Source of the DNA: Paractinoplanes deccanensis | Lineage (GTDB): Bacteria; Actinomycetota; Actinomycetes; Mycobacteriales; Micromonosporaceae | Reading direction: 5' to 3' | Assembly: GCF_016862115.1 (NCBI RefSeq) | Contig: NZ_BOMI01000191.1 | Coordinates: forward strand, 1 to 64,000 | Length of the DNA: 64,000 nucleotides | Shown: positions 8,635 to 16,207 of the stretch, piece after piece | Layout of the letters: each line of letters opens with the position of its first letter | Position numbering within the stretch: the stretch's first letter is position 1 | Program-made: the position numbers and the translations under genes | Notes under the pieces: model-generated | Databases searched by the model: none | Told to the model about the DNA's origin: nothing | What the model saw: only the letters and a program-made list of their open reading frames with translations

Positions 8635-10149
8635 TCAGCCGGCCGCGACGGTCGCTTCCGAGCTCACCCGGCTGATGCCCAGACGCGGCTCGGTCACCAG
8701 ATAGAGGCCGCTGGCCGCGTCGTACAGGTCGTTGGCGTCGATGTACATCGGCGCGATGGTCACGCGCTGGTTCGGCGCGGCCTCCTCGGCCCGCAGCCGG
8801 GCCTGTTCGGCGGCGCCGAGCAGTTCCTGGACGGGCTTGGCGCCGCCGGTGGCCGCCGCGTCGATGGTCTCCGTGATCGGCTCCGCCGCCGCGCCCGTCT
8901 GGTCGGCGGCTTCCCGCAGGTCGGTGAGGCCGGCGATGATCTCGCCGAAGGCCAGGTCGGCGCTCTTGGCGCCGTTGCCCTGCGCCGCCCGGCTCAGCGT
9001 GTCGGCCAGCGCGAAGTACCGGTCCTTGCCGGCGTGCTGCTGGTAGAAGCTGATGACGAGGGTGAAGAGGCGGTGGTAGGCGTTGCGGTAGAGCGACTCG
9101 AAGAACGCCTGGGCCTCCGGCTCGTTCACCTCACCCCGGGTGAGCGAGAGGATGGACGCCGCCGAGAGCATGCCGCTGTACATGGCGAGGTGGACCCCGG
9201 TGGACAGCAGCGGGTCGAGGAAGCACGCCGAGTCGCCGACCAGGAAATAGCCGTCACCGCAGAACTTGTCCGCGGCGTACGAGAAATCCTGCTCCACCCG
9301 CACGTCGGGCAGCTGGGTGGCATTGGCGAGAACCTGCTTCATCGTGTCCGACTGGTCGATCATCGCCGTGAGCATCGCCTCCTGCGAATCGAACCCGCGG
9401 CGCTTTTCCACGAAATTCGTCTTGTGCGTCACGAAACCGACGCTGAAACGGTTGTCGCGCAGCGGGATGAGCCAGTACCAGCCGTCCGGGGAGGAAATGA
9501 CGTTGATGCCGCCGGCCGGACTCTCGGGCAGCAGCTCGGCGTTTTCCCAATAACCCCAGATCGCGACGTTGCGGAAGATCTCGTGCGGTCGCCGGTTGTT
9601 GTAGTGCTGGGCCGAGATCAGGCCGGCGCGGCCGGAGGCGTCGACGACGTAGTCGGCCGTCTCGATCCGCGACTCGCCGCCGGCCGGCTGCCACTCGACG
9701 CCGACCGCCCGGTCACCGTCGAACAGAACCCGCTTGACGTGGGCCTTCTGCACGACCTCGGCGCCGCTGTCGGCCGCGTTGTCCAGCAGCACCTTGTCGA
9801 AGACGTCGCGGTCGACCTGCCACGAGCGCGTGTCCGCCCCGAACTGCGCCGTCCAGTCGATGACCCAGTCCCTCTCCTGGCCCCACCGCATCAGCACGCC
9901 GGTCTTCGAGGTGAACCCGCACGCGTTCACCTTGTCGAGAGCGCCGACGTAATCGATGATCGCACGGCAGGAGGTCGTGATGGACTCGCCGATGTGATAG
10001 CGCGGGAATTCGGCGCGCTCGAGCAGCTTGACCTCAGCCCCGCCCTTTGCGAGAAGCCCGGCGGCGGTCGAACCGCCGGGCCCACCACCGATGACAATTA
10101 CCTTCGGCATCGCGTCCGCCATTCTCTCGGAGATCTGCTGCCGGGACAT
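8635..10149 (-). CDS. FAD-dependent halogenase
   Basis: This 504-residue flavin enzyme has a dinucleotide-binding GGGPGG near the N-terminus, the halogenase motif WxWxIP (as WYWLIP), and FLDPLLSTGVHLA near the middle, matching the FxDPxxSxGV segment of phenol- and pyrrole-type halogenases such as CndH, CmlS and PltA. These enzymes use FADH2, O2 and chloride to chlorinate electron-rich carbon, sometimes on a carrier-bound substrate. The start could be the ATG at 10149 or one of two nearby in-frame ATGs; none has a strong ribosome site. The gene has its own upstream TAGGGGTT motif. No aromatic starter pathway is visible in the window, so the substrate is unclear. A flavin reductase is not encoded nearby. 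Confidence 0.88.
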   Translation of the reverse strand: MSRQQISERMADAMPKVIVIGGGPGGSTAAGLLAKGGAEVKLLERAEFPRYHIGESITTSCRAIIDYVGALDKVNACGFTSKTGVLMRWGQERDWVIDWTAQFGADTRSWQVDRDVFDKVLLDNAADSGAEVVQKAHVKRVLFDGDRAVGVEWQPAGGESRIETADYVVDASGRAGLISAQHYNNRRPHEIFRNVAIWGYWENAELLPESPAGGINVISSPDGWYWLIPLRDNRFSVGFVTHKTNFVEKRRGFDSQEAMLTAMIDQSDTMKQVLANATQLPDVRVEQDFSYAADKFCGDGYFLVGDSACFLDPLLSTGVHLAMYSGMLSAASILSLTRGEVNEPEAQAFFESLYRNAYHRLFTLVISFYQQHAGKDRYFALADTLSRAAQGNGAKSADLAFGEIIAGLTDLREAADQTGAAAEPITETIDAAATGGAKPVQELLGAAEQARLRAEEAAPNQRVTIAPMYIDANDLYDAASGLYLVTEPRLGISRVSSEATVAAG

Positions 10150-10200
10150 CGATCCCGGTCAGGCATCTTCGACCCTATTAAGGCGCAATTCGATGCCCCA

Positions 10201-10208
10201 ACCCCTAA
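10201..10208. promoter_or_regulatory. TAGGGGT-type motif upstream of the halogenase gene
   Basis: Read on the minus strand, TTAGGGGTT lies about 52 bases before the halogenase start, and a weaker copy, ATAGGGTC, follows about 28 bases downstream near 10171-10178. It lies in the 93-base gap between the LAL regulator gene and the halogenase gene and suggests that the halogenase has its own controlled promoter. Confidence 0.5.
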
Positions 10209-10242
10209 GCGCCCCAGACCCCGGGAAATTGACGGCCGGCGG

Positions 10243-12987
10243 TCAGGCGGAATCCGCCATGGTCGGCATGCAGGCCGCCGCCAGGTCGGCCCGATTGGTC
10301 ACATTGAGTTTGCGGTAGGCCTTCGTGAGGTGCTGCTCGACCGTGCTCACGGTGATGTAGAGCTTCTGCGCGATCTCCCGGTTGGTGTGCCCGGTGGCCG
10401 CCAGGGCGGTGACCCGCCGTTCGGCCCGGCTCAGCTTCACCAGCCCGCCGTTGGGCTGTTTCGTCACGATCGATTCGGCGTGCTCGTCGGAGGACTGGTG
10501 CAACAGGGCCCGGCGCAGCGGCTCGGCCCGGCACTCGGTGGCCAGGCGGAGAGCCTGCTGGAACACCGCGTTCGCCCGCTGCCGCTCGCCCGTCGCCTGA
10601 TGCGCCCGGTGCAGGTCGGCCAGCGCGCAGGCCAGCTCGAAGCGGTCGCCGGAGGCATGCAGCACATCGACGGCCTCGCGCAGCAGTTGCAGGCGCCCGC
10701 GCGTGCCACCGCAGGCGGCCACCGCACGCAGCGAGATGCCGGCCGTACGGGTCAGCCCTTGCTTGGCACGTATCAATTGCGCCCCGGCGAGCTTCTGGGC
10801 GCGGTCCCGGTCCCCGAGCTTCAGGTACAGCCGTGCGGCGGCGCCGCGCCACGGGACGAACGAGGGGACGTCCATCTCCCATTCCGAGGCCAGCTCGCCA
10901 CAGGTGAGCAGGTCGCTCAGGGCGGCATGCCAGCGGTCGCACGCGGAGAGGTAGAGACCCCGCGCGTAGAGGTAGCGCAGGCCGAACCGAGTCTTGAACA
11001 TCTCCTGCGGCACCGGCGCCTTGGCGTAGGCGCCCGCCGCGTCCAGGTCGCCCATCATCGTGGTCGCCTGGATGTACGTGGCCAGCGGCGCCCCCACGGC
11101 CACGCCCCAGCCACGCGGGGCGATCCGGTCGAGGGCGGCGCGGGAGTATCGCTCGGCGTTGGGCAGGTCGCCCTGGTACAGCGCGATCTCTCCGCGTACG
11201 GCCTCGAGCCGGGCGTTCCACGTCGGCGCGTATCGTTCCGACGCCGCCGCGAGCAGCGGATCGCACCAGGTGAGCGCCCGTTCCGCGTGATCGGAGTAGA
11301 GCAGGGCCAGCAGCGCCGACTCGGCGGGCTCCAGCGTGGACTCGTCGACCTCGGTCCCACAGCCGCGCAGGATGTCCTCCGCGCGGCGCACGACGTCCTC
11401 GGCGCCACGCGTCAGCACCTCCGACAGCAGCGCCGCACCGAGGAGGCGCTCGTCGGCGAGATCCGCAGCGTCCAGCGTCTCCGGCTGCCGCGGCGCCCCG
11501 GTCACCATCTTGGCCAGCGGCGGATGCCACGACCGCAGCCACCGCCGGATCATGCCGAGCTCGGCGTCGCGCCGCTCGCCGCCCGCCTCGCCGATGCGGC
11601 CCGTCGCCTCGATGACCTCCTTGGCCTCGCCGGTCATGCCGTGCCATACCAGCGACCTGGCCACCGCGGTGACCTGCCGGTCGGAGAGCAGCCCGCGGCG
11701 CGACGGCTCGATCAGCAGGGAGACGTGGCGTACGGCGGCGACCGGGTTGCGCCGCCACACGACCCCGGCCAACCGGGCGAGCGCGGTCGCGCGCTCGTGA
11801 TCGTCCGGGCTGCTCTCGAGCGCCAGGCCGAGGCAGTCGCTGGCGAAGTCGAGGTCGTCGGACGCGGTGGCGACCTCGGCGGCCTCGCGCAGCAGCCGCT
11901 GGGTCCACCGCTGCCGCGTCTCCCCCGTCTGGAGGAGGTGCCGGGCCACCGTCGAGGCCGAGGCGCCCTGGAGGTACAGCAGCTCGGCGGCGCGCTGGTG
12001 CAGCCGGCTCCGCTCCTCGGGGCGCAGCTCCGCCAGGACGGCGGCCCCGCCCGCCGGGTTGCGGAAGTCTCCGCCGGTCACCAGACCGGCCGACTCAAGC
12101 CGGCGCAGCGCGGTCCGGGTCTGCTCCTGGCCGAGCTCGACGAGATCGGCCAGGAGCGGGACGCCGGTGGGCCGGCCCAGGACCGCGATACCGCGCGCGA
12201 CTGCCAGCGTCTCCGGCGAGCTTCGGTGCAAACAGGCAAGCAGAGCCTGCCCGAACGCACTGTCGGGCCGGCGCGGATCCGCCGTGCGCACGTCGTCGAG
12301 CAGAGCACGCACCAGCAACGGGTTGCCTCCGCTGAGCCGATGGATCTCCGCGGCGGACAGCGGCAGGCGGGCCGGGTCCGTCTGTGCGCGCACCAGCGCC
12401 GCGACGCCCTCGACCGACAGCAGGGTGAGGTCGATGCGCCGCCAGTGGTGGTGCCTCAGCAACTCGGCCCGCACCAGCGCGGTCGCCGCGTTCTCGTCGT
12501 CGGACTGGGTGAAGACGAGCAGCGCCGAGGCCCGCCGCAACCGCGAGACCAGGTCGAGCAGCTCCCGCAGGGACTCGTGATCGGCGCACTGGACGTCGTC
12601 GACCAGGATCACCACGGGGCGGTCAGCGGTCCAGGCCAGCAACTCGGCGTAGAGGATGCGCAACGCCTGCGTACCGGAGGGGTCGGCCAGGTCCGCGTCC
12701 ACGAACTTGTCCATCTGCGCCCGGAGCCGCCCGGGTGCCGTGCCGGCGCCGAACAGCTGCACCAGAACGTCGTACGGCACCTCGGCACCGGATCTTTTCG
12801 CGGTGGCGCTGAAAAGAAGCGCGCCGGCCCGCACCGCCCGATCCGCGAACGCGTCCAGCACTTCCGTCTTTCCACAGCCGACCGGCCCGCTGATCAGAGC
12901 CAGTTGACCCACTCCGCTTCTGCATGCCGACAGCATTTCGTCGAGGACAAACAGTTCGTTCGTTCGCTCCGTCAGCGCCATGGACAT
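10243..12987 (-). CDS. LAL-family (large ATP-binding LuxR) transcriptional activator
   Basis: This 914-residue protein has the LAL layout: N-terminal ATPase with Walker A GPVGCGKTE (about residues 33-41), Walker B VVILVDDVQ, a long helical TPR-like middle region, and a C-terminal LuxR helix-turn-helix (LSRAERRVTALAATGHTNREIA and on). LAL proteins such as PikD and RapH are pathway-specific activators of macrolide clusters. The ATG at 12987 is preceded by GGGAAGCGGG. It sits between the methyltransferase and halogenase genes on the same strand. It is the only clear pathway activator in the window and the best candidate to bind the recurring TAGGGGT motif. Confidence 0.93.
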   Translation of the reverse strand: MSMALTERTNELFVLDEMLSACRSGVGQLALISGPVGCGKTEVLDAFADRAVRAGALLFSATAKRSGAEVPYDVLVQLFGAGTAPGRLRAQMDKFVDADLADPSGTQALRILYAELLAWTADRPVVILVDDVQCADHESLRELLDLVSRLRRASALLVFTQSDDENAATALVRAELLRHHHWRRIDLTLLSVEGVAALVRAQTDPARLPLSAAEIHRLSGGNPLLVRALLDDVRTADPRRPDSAFGQALLACLHRSSPETLAVARGIAVLGRPTGVPLLADLVELGQEQTRTALRRLESAGLVTGGDFRNPAGGAAVLAELRPEERSRLHQRAAELLYLQGASASTVARHLLQTGETRQRWTQRLLREAAEVATASDDLDFASDCLGLALESSPDDHERATALARLAGVVWRRNPVAAVRHVSLLIEPSRRGLLSDRQVTAVARSLVWHGMTGEAKEVIEATGRIGEAGGERRDAELGMIRRWLRSWHPPLAKMVTGAPRQPETLDAADLADERLLGAALLSEVLTRGAEDVVRRAEDILRGCGTEVDESTLEPAESALLALLYSDHAERALTWCDPLLAAASERYAPTWNARLEAVRGEIALYQGDLPNAERYSRAALDRIAPRGWGVAVGAPLATYIQATTMMGDLDAAGAYAKAPVPQEMFKTRFGLRYLYARGLYLSACDRWHAALSDLLTCGELASEWEMDVPSFVPWRGAAARLYLKLGDRDRAQKLAGAQLIRAKQGLTRTAGISLRAVAACGGTRGRLQLLREAVDVLHASGDRFELACALADLHRAHQATGERQRANAVFQQALRLATECRAEPLRRALLHQSSDEHAESIVTKQPNGGLVKLSRAERRVTALAATGHTNREIAQKLYITVSTVEQHLTKAYRKLNVTNRADLAAACMPTMADSA

Positions 12988-13009
12988 TCCCGCTTCCCCG
13001 TGTGCTGCC

Positions 13010-13043
13010 GCGGTCGCTCGTGGCCCGGCGCCACCGCGACCGC
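13010..13043. terminator. Imperfect hairpin between methyltransferase and LAL genes
   Basis: GCGGTCGCTCGTGG pairs with CCACCGCGACCGC across a seven-base loop, with one bulge or mismatch. It lies in the 61-base gap after the methyltransferase stop and before the LAL start. It may attenuate read-through; it is less convincing than the perfect hairpins elsewhere. Confidence 0.35.
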
Positions 13044-13048
13044 GATCG

Positions 13049-14383
13049 TCATTTACCGCTTGTCGCGCTTACCTCCGGCTTGTCCGCCGCGGCCGGCACT
13101 GGCCTGGTGGCGGTCTTGGAGCCGTTGGCCACCGGCTTCTTCGACGGTGTGGCGGCGTTCGCCGCGTCCTCGGTGTTCTCGAACTCCGGCGGCACCGGAT
13201 AGTCGGGCATGAGGTAGCGAGGCCCCTGACGCTTCACCTCGTCGGGAATCATCGCGCCGAGACCGCCGTCCTCGTTGATGCCCTTCTCGACGATCGCCAT
13301 GGAATGGAAGAAATGAATTCCCACCACGCTGCGATCGGTCGGCCTCCGCCGGTAGGTCGTGTCCGAGGTCATGGCCTCGTAGTTCATACCGTCGACCATC
13401 TCCTTGAGATAGCCGACGCCGGTGGACGGGCTCGTGAAATCGCTGCTGGAGCCGCCGAAACCGGGCCAGTACGACGTTTCCATGTCCTCGATGACATAGA
13501 GACCGTCCGCGGCGAGCCGCGGAAAGAGAAACTCGAACGACTTGATCTGGTCGGAACAGAAATGGCTGCCGTCATCGATGACGATGTCCAGCTCGCCGGT
13601 CTCCTCCAGCACCTTCGACAGAAATTCCGGATCGGCCTGGTTGCCGCGGAAAGTGCGCAGCCGTTGCGTTTCCAGGAAGCGCTTGTCCTCGATGTCGATG
13701 CCATAGACCAGCGCCCGCGGGAAATAGCGCTTCCACATCTCCAGCGAGGCGCCACCTCGATCGGCCTCCTGAAAACCGCCGATGCCGATCTCGAGAATGC
13801 GGACCGGCCGGTCGCGATAGGCGTGGAAGAATCGCTCGTACTGGCGGGCGTACCAGCGGGCGCCCCACTTGTCGGAGCCGAAGCGCAGGGCGAGACCGGC
13901 CAGGTCGGCGTTGCGGCGGGCCCGCTGCGCGAAGATCTCGCCCCACGGCAGGCCGGTGCCCCGGTCGCCGGCCGCGAGAACGTCCGCCACGGACGCCAGC
14001 CCGGAGCCCGATTCCGGCCCGAACACCGCGCGCAACATACCCGCGAAGGCCGAAAGATCCTGATGAATGCGCAGGTCAGCCTCGGCTGCACCGTCCCGGG
14101 AAAGATCCTGGCTCCACGGCAGCGGCTCGACGGTCACCCGGTCGCGCTCGGCGCGGACGAGGTAGCCCACCACGTGGCGGGCGATCTCGAGGTCGTGCTG
14201 CACGACCAGTTTCTCCCGGCCGTCATGGGGCAGGACGTCCAGCAGAACCTCCTGGTACAGCAACTCCAGGACGCACTGGTGCTGCCGCCGGTTCGCGATT
14301 CGGAGAATAGCTTCGTCGTCCAGGCCCGCCGCGTTTGTCAGATCGGCGATCGCGGCCATTCTGCTATCCATCAAGCCAACCAC
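13049..14383 (-). CDS. MycE-like O-methyltransferase (sugar or macrolide hydroxyl)
   Basis: The roughly 444-residue protein resembles MycE, the Mg-dependent, SAM-using mycinamicin sugar 2''-O-methyltransferase. The central part holds FGSDKWGARWYARQYERFF, followed by RILEIGIGGF (SAM loop), VYGIDIEDKRF and the metal-site-like DIVIDDGSHF with two adjacent Asp. The N-terminal 180 residues are the helical region seen in MycE. The last 45 or so residues form a Lys/Ala/Pro/Thr-rich tail not expected for the family. The start is either GTG at 14383 or ATG at 14371; neither has a well-spaced ribosome site. Its promoter region carries an inverted ACCCCTA pair. No deoxysugar or glycosyltransferase gene is in this window, so the sugar would have to be encoded outside, or the enzyme acts on the aglycone. 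Confidence 0.82.
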   Translation of the reverse strand: MVGLMDSRMAAIADLTNAAGLDDEAILRIANRRQHQCVLELLYQEVLLDVLPHDGREKLVVQHDLEIARHVVGYLVRAERDRVTVEPLPWSQDLSRDGAAEADLRIHQDLSAFAGMLRAVFGPESGSGLASVADVLAAGDRGTGLPWGEIFAQRARRNADLAGLALRFGSDKWGARWYARQYERFFHAYRDRPVRILEIGIGGFQEADRGGASLEMWKRYFPRALVYGIDIEDKRFLETQRLRTFRGNQADPEFLSKVLEETGELDIVIDDGSHFCSDQIKSFEFLFPRLAADGLYVIEDMETSYWPGFGGSSSDFTSPSTGVGYLKEMVDGMNYEAMTSDTTYRRRPTDRSVVGIHFFHSMAIVEKGINEDGGLGAMIPDEVKRQGPRYLMPDYPVPPEFENTEDAANAATPSKKPVANGSKTATRPVPAAADKPEVSATSGK

Positions 14384-14451
14384 ATCCTTGATCGATCGTC
14401 GCCACAGGGCATACCGACGTAATGACTATCACCGCTGATCCAGCACGGTGA

Positions 14452-14479
14452 ACCCCTAGTTCTCCTATGCCCGTAGGGG
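14452..14479. promoter_or_regulatory. Inverted ACCCCTA / TAGGGG pair upstream of the MycE-like gene
   Basis: ACCCCTA at 14452-14458 faces TAGGGG at 14474-14479, start to start 22 bases, about two helical turns. It lies about 70-95 bases upstream of the methyltransferase start. It is the same heptamer as in the PKS-A, halogenase, P450 and dehydrogenase/PPTase promoter regions. Confidence 0.5.
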
Positions 14480-14687
14480 CCACGGATTCCCAGGTCACAC
14501 GCAGTGGCAACGAATCGCTCAACTCCCCGAAACACATCGGACGCACGACATGTGATATCGACGTCAGTAATTGCCGCCGGCACCGCGTAGCACGCGCCAA
14601 GGTGTTCCGCGCCGAGGTGGCTGCACGTCCGCACAGCGGGACGCGGCATCCCACGCTCTGATTGACGATGATCGATCACGCGATCCA

Positions 14688-14704
14688 TTCGTCAGACTGA
14701 CCAA
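14688..14704. promoter_or_regulatory. 17-bp near-palindrome, possible repressor operator
   Basis: TTCGTCAG-A-CTGACCAA matches its own complement at seven of eight arm positions. Size and symmetry fit a TetR- or GntR-type operator, but no such regulator gene is in the window. Evidence is only symmetry and position inside a divergent promoter region. Confidence 0.25.
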
Positions 14705-14822
14705 CATCGCTGTCAGTGTGCCAGGGATCACCGCGAGCAACAAGGTTTGGCGCGAGTAGGGCGGAAATGACCCGGCATGCAGGACGAATGCCCGAAGTGT
14801 GCGCTGCGTCACACATCGTGGC

Positions 14823-14849
14823 ACCCCTTGCCTCGCAGGGATAGGGGTT
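14823..14849. promoter_or_regulatory. Inverted ACCCCT / AGGGGT pair upstream of the second P450
   Basis: ACCCCT at 14823-14828 faces AGGGGT at 14843-14848, within TAGGGGTTA. Start to start is 20 bases. The right half lies about 85 bases before the P450 start at 14930. It is a member of the recurring motif set. Confidence 0.5.
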
Positions 14850-14929
14850 AACGGCCGCCGTGCCCGACGTTAGCTTCGATCTGGCCTCGCGCGCCTGAGC
14901 GGGCGACGACAGACGACCACGGAGGCACC

Positions 14930-16108
14930 ATGCCAGACGCCAGATTTCCGTTTCCGGAGTCCGGGGGCGCCGGCCCCGCACCCGAGTTCGACGAGATCCC
15001 CGATCGCCGTCCCTGCCCCGTCTCCCTGTACGGCGGCGCCCCGGCGCTGCTGCTCACCGCGTACGAGGACGTGCGCCGCGTGGTCACGGATCCACGTTTC
15101 GACCGGGTCGGCGCCGCGCGGGTCGGGCTCACCAACCGCTCCCCCGACTCGCTGGAGCACAACGAGGCCGACGCGCCCGACCCGGCACGCCGCCGCCGGA
15201 CCATCACGACGGCGTTCACGGCCAGGCGCGCCCAGACGCTGACGCCCGAGATCGAGGCCATCGTCGCGGAGCTGATCGACGACCTTCGCGCCCGCGGCGG
15301 CGAGGCCGAGTTCCACGACGCCTTCGCCCAGCCCCTGGCGGTCCGGGTGATCTGCCGGCTGCTCGGCATTCCCTACGCGGACTACAAGACCTTCGGGCCG
15401 CTCGTGGAGATCCTCATGTCGGCGACGGCGTACCCGCCCGAGCAGGTCCGCCAGGCGCACGGTCAGCTCTTCGCCTACTTCGCCGAGTTCTACGACCAGC
15501 GCGCGGCCCAGCAGAGCCCGGCGGAGAACGACGTGCTCACCGACCTGATCGAGGCGACCCGCTCCGGCGAGCCGATGAGCCGGGAGGAGGCCATCAACGC
15601 CGGGTACGGCCTGCTCATGGCGGGCTACGAGACGACCAGCCACCAGCTCGCCATCTGCCTCTATCTGCTGTTGTCGGAGCGCGACCGCTGGGAGCGGCTG
15701 CGCGCCGAGCCGGAGCTCGTCCCGACCGCGGTGGAGGAGCTGCTGCGCTCGACCTCGCTGCTGTCCACCGGCGGCGCGCCGCACATCGCCGCCGTCCCGG
15801 CGACCCTGGGCGACACGCCGGTCGAGCCCGGCCAGGTCATGGTGCCGGTGTTCGCGGCGGCGAACCGGGACCCCCGGGCGTTCGACCGGCCCGACGAGAT
15901 CATCCTCGACCGCAGCCCCAACCCGCACCTGGCGTTCGGCCACGGCCGCCACGTGTGCCTCGGCGCGTCGCTGGCCCGCATCGAGCTGACCGCCGCGATC
16001 TCGGGCCTGCTGCGCGAGTTGCCGACACTGCGGCTGACCGGTGCGGACCTCAAGTGGCGCGAGGGAACCTTCATCCGCGGCCTCACCGCCCTGCCCGTGC
16101 GGTGGTGA
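14930..16108 (+). CDS. Cytochrome P450 (second of three)
   Basis: This 392-residue bacterial P450 has I-helix MAGYETTSH, ExxR as EELLR, and haem loop FGHGRHVCLG with the Cys ligand. The ATG at 14930 has GGAGG five bases upstream. The region that is usually HTRLRR (the haem-propionate contact region) is instead an Arg-rich PARRRRT segment. Probable role is regiospecific oxidation of the polyketide or its sugar. It is divergent from the MycE-like gene and convergent with the carboxylase operon, ending at a strong two-way hairpin. Confidence 0.92.
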   Translation: MPDARFPFPESGGAGPAPEFDEIPDRRPCPVSLYGGAPALLLTAYEDVRRVVTDPRFDRVGAARVGLTNRSPDSLEHNEADAPDPARRRRTITTAFTARRAQTLTPEIEAIVAELIDDLRARGGEAEFHDAFAQPLAVRVICRLLGIPYADYKTFGPLVEILMSATAYPPEQVRQAHGQLFAYFAEFYDQRAAQQSPAENDVLTDLIEATRSGEPMSREEAINAGYGLLMAGYETTSHQLAICLYLLLSERDRWERLRAEPELVPTAVEELLRSTSLLSTGGAPHIAAVPATLGDTPVEPGQVMVPVFAAANRDPRAFDRPDEIILDRSPNPHLAFGHGRHVCLGASLARIELTAAISGLLRELPTLRLTGADLKWREGTFIRGLTALPVRW

Positions 16109-16133
16109 TCGCGCGCTCGGCGGATCTGCCTCG

Positions 16134-16179
16134 ACACCGGTCGGCACCCCGGCTCGATCGCCGGGGTGCCGACCGGTGT
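16134..16179. terminator. Bidirectional hairpin between convergent P450 and carboxylase genes
   Basis: A perfect 19-bp stem (16134-16152 with 16161-16179) closes on the eight-base loop CTCGATCG. It lies in the 99-base gap between converging genes and is the strongest terminator candidate in the window. Confidence 0.85.
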
Positions 16180-16207
16180 GTGCGGAGCCGGGCGGGCCCG
16201 GCCGCAC

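Larger units (their letters stand above)
14384..14929. other. 546-base divergent intergenic region, no gene seen
   Basis: This is the longest gap in the window. It lies between two divergently transcribed genes (methyltransferase and second P450). Its GC content is visibly lower than that of the genes and no reading frame shows coding bias. It contains two paired TAGGGGT-type sites, one near each gene, and a 17-bp imperfect palindrome in the middle. It probably carries two promoters and regulator sites. Confidence 0.7.

Noticed and set aside
7450-13212. 1920-codon open frame on the plus strand across four genes
   Set aside because: It runs antisense through acyltransferase, halogenase and LAL genes, each with clear motifs, and shows no domain of its own.
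14384-14929. Small genes or an RNA gene in the 546-base gap
   Set aside because: Short frames here lack ribosome sites and coding bias and no tRNA-like or riboswitch fold was recognised.
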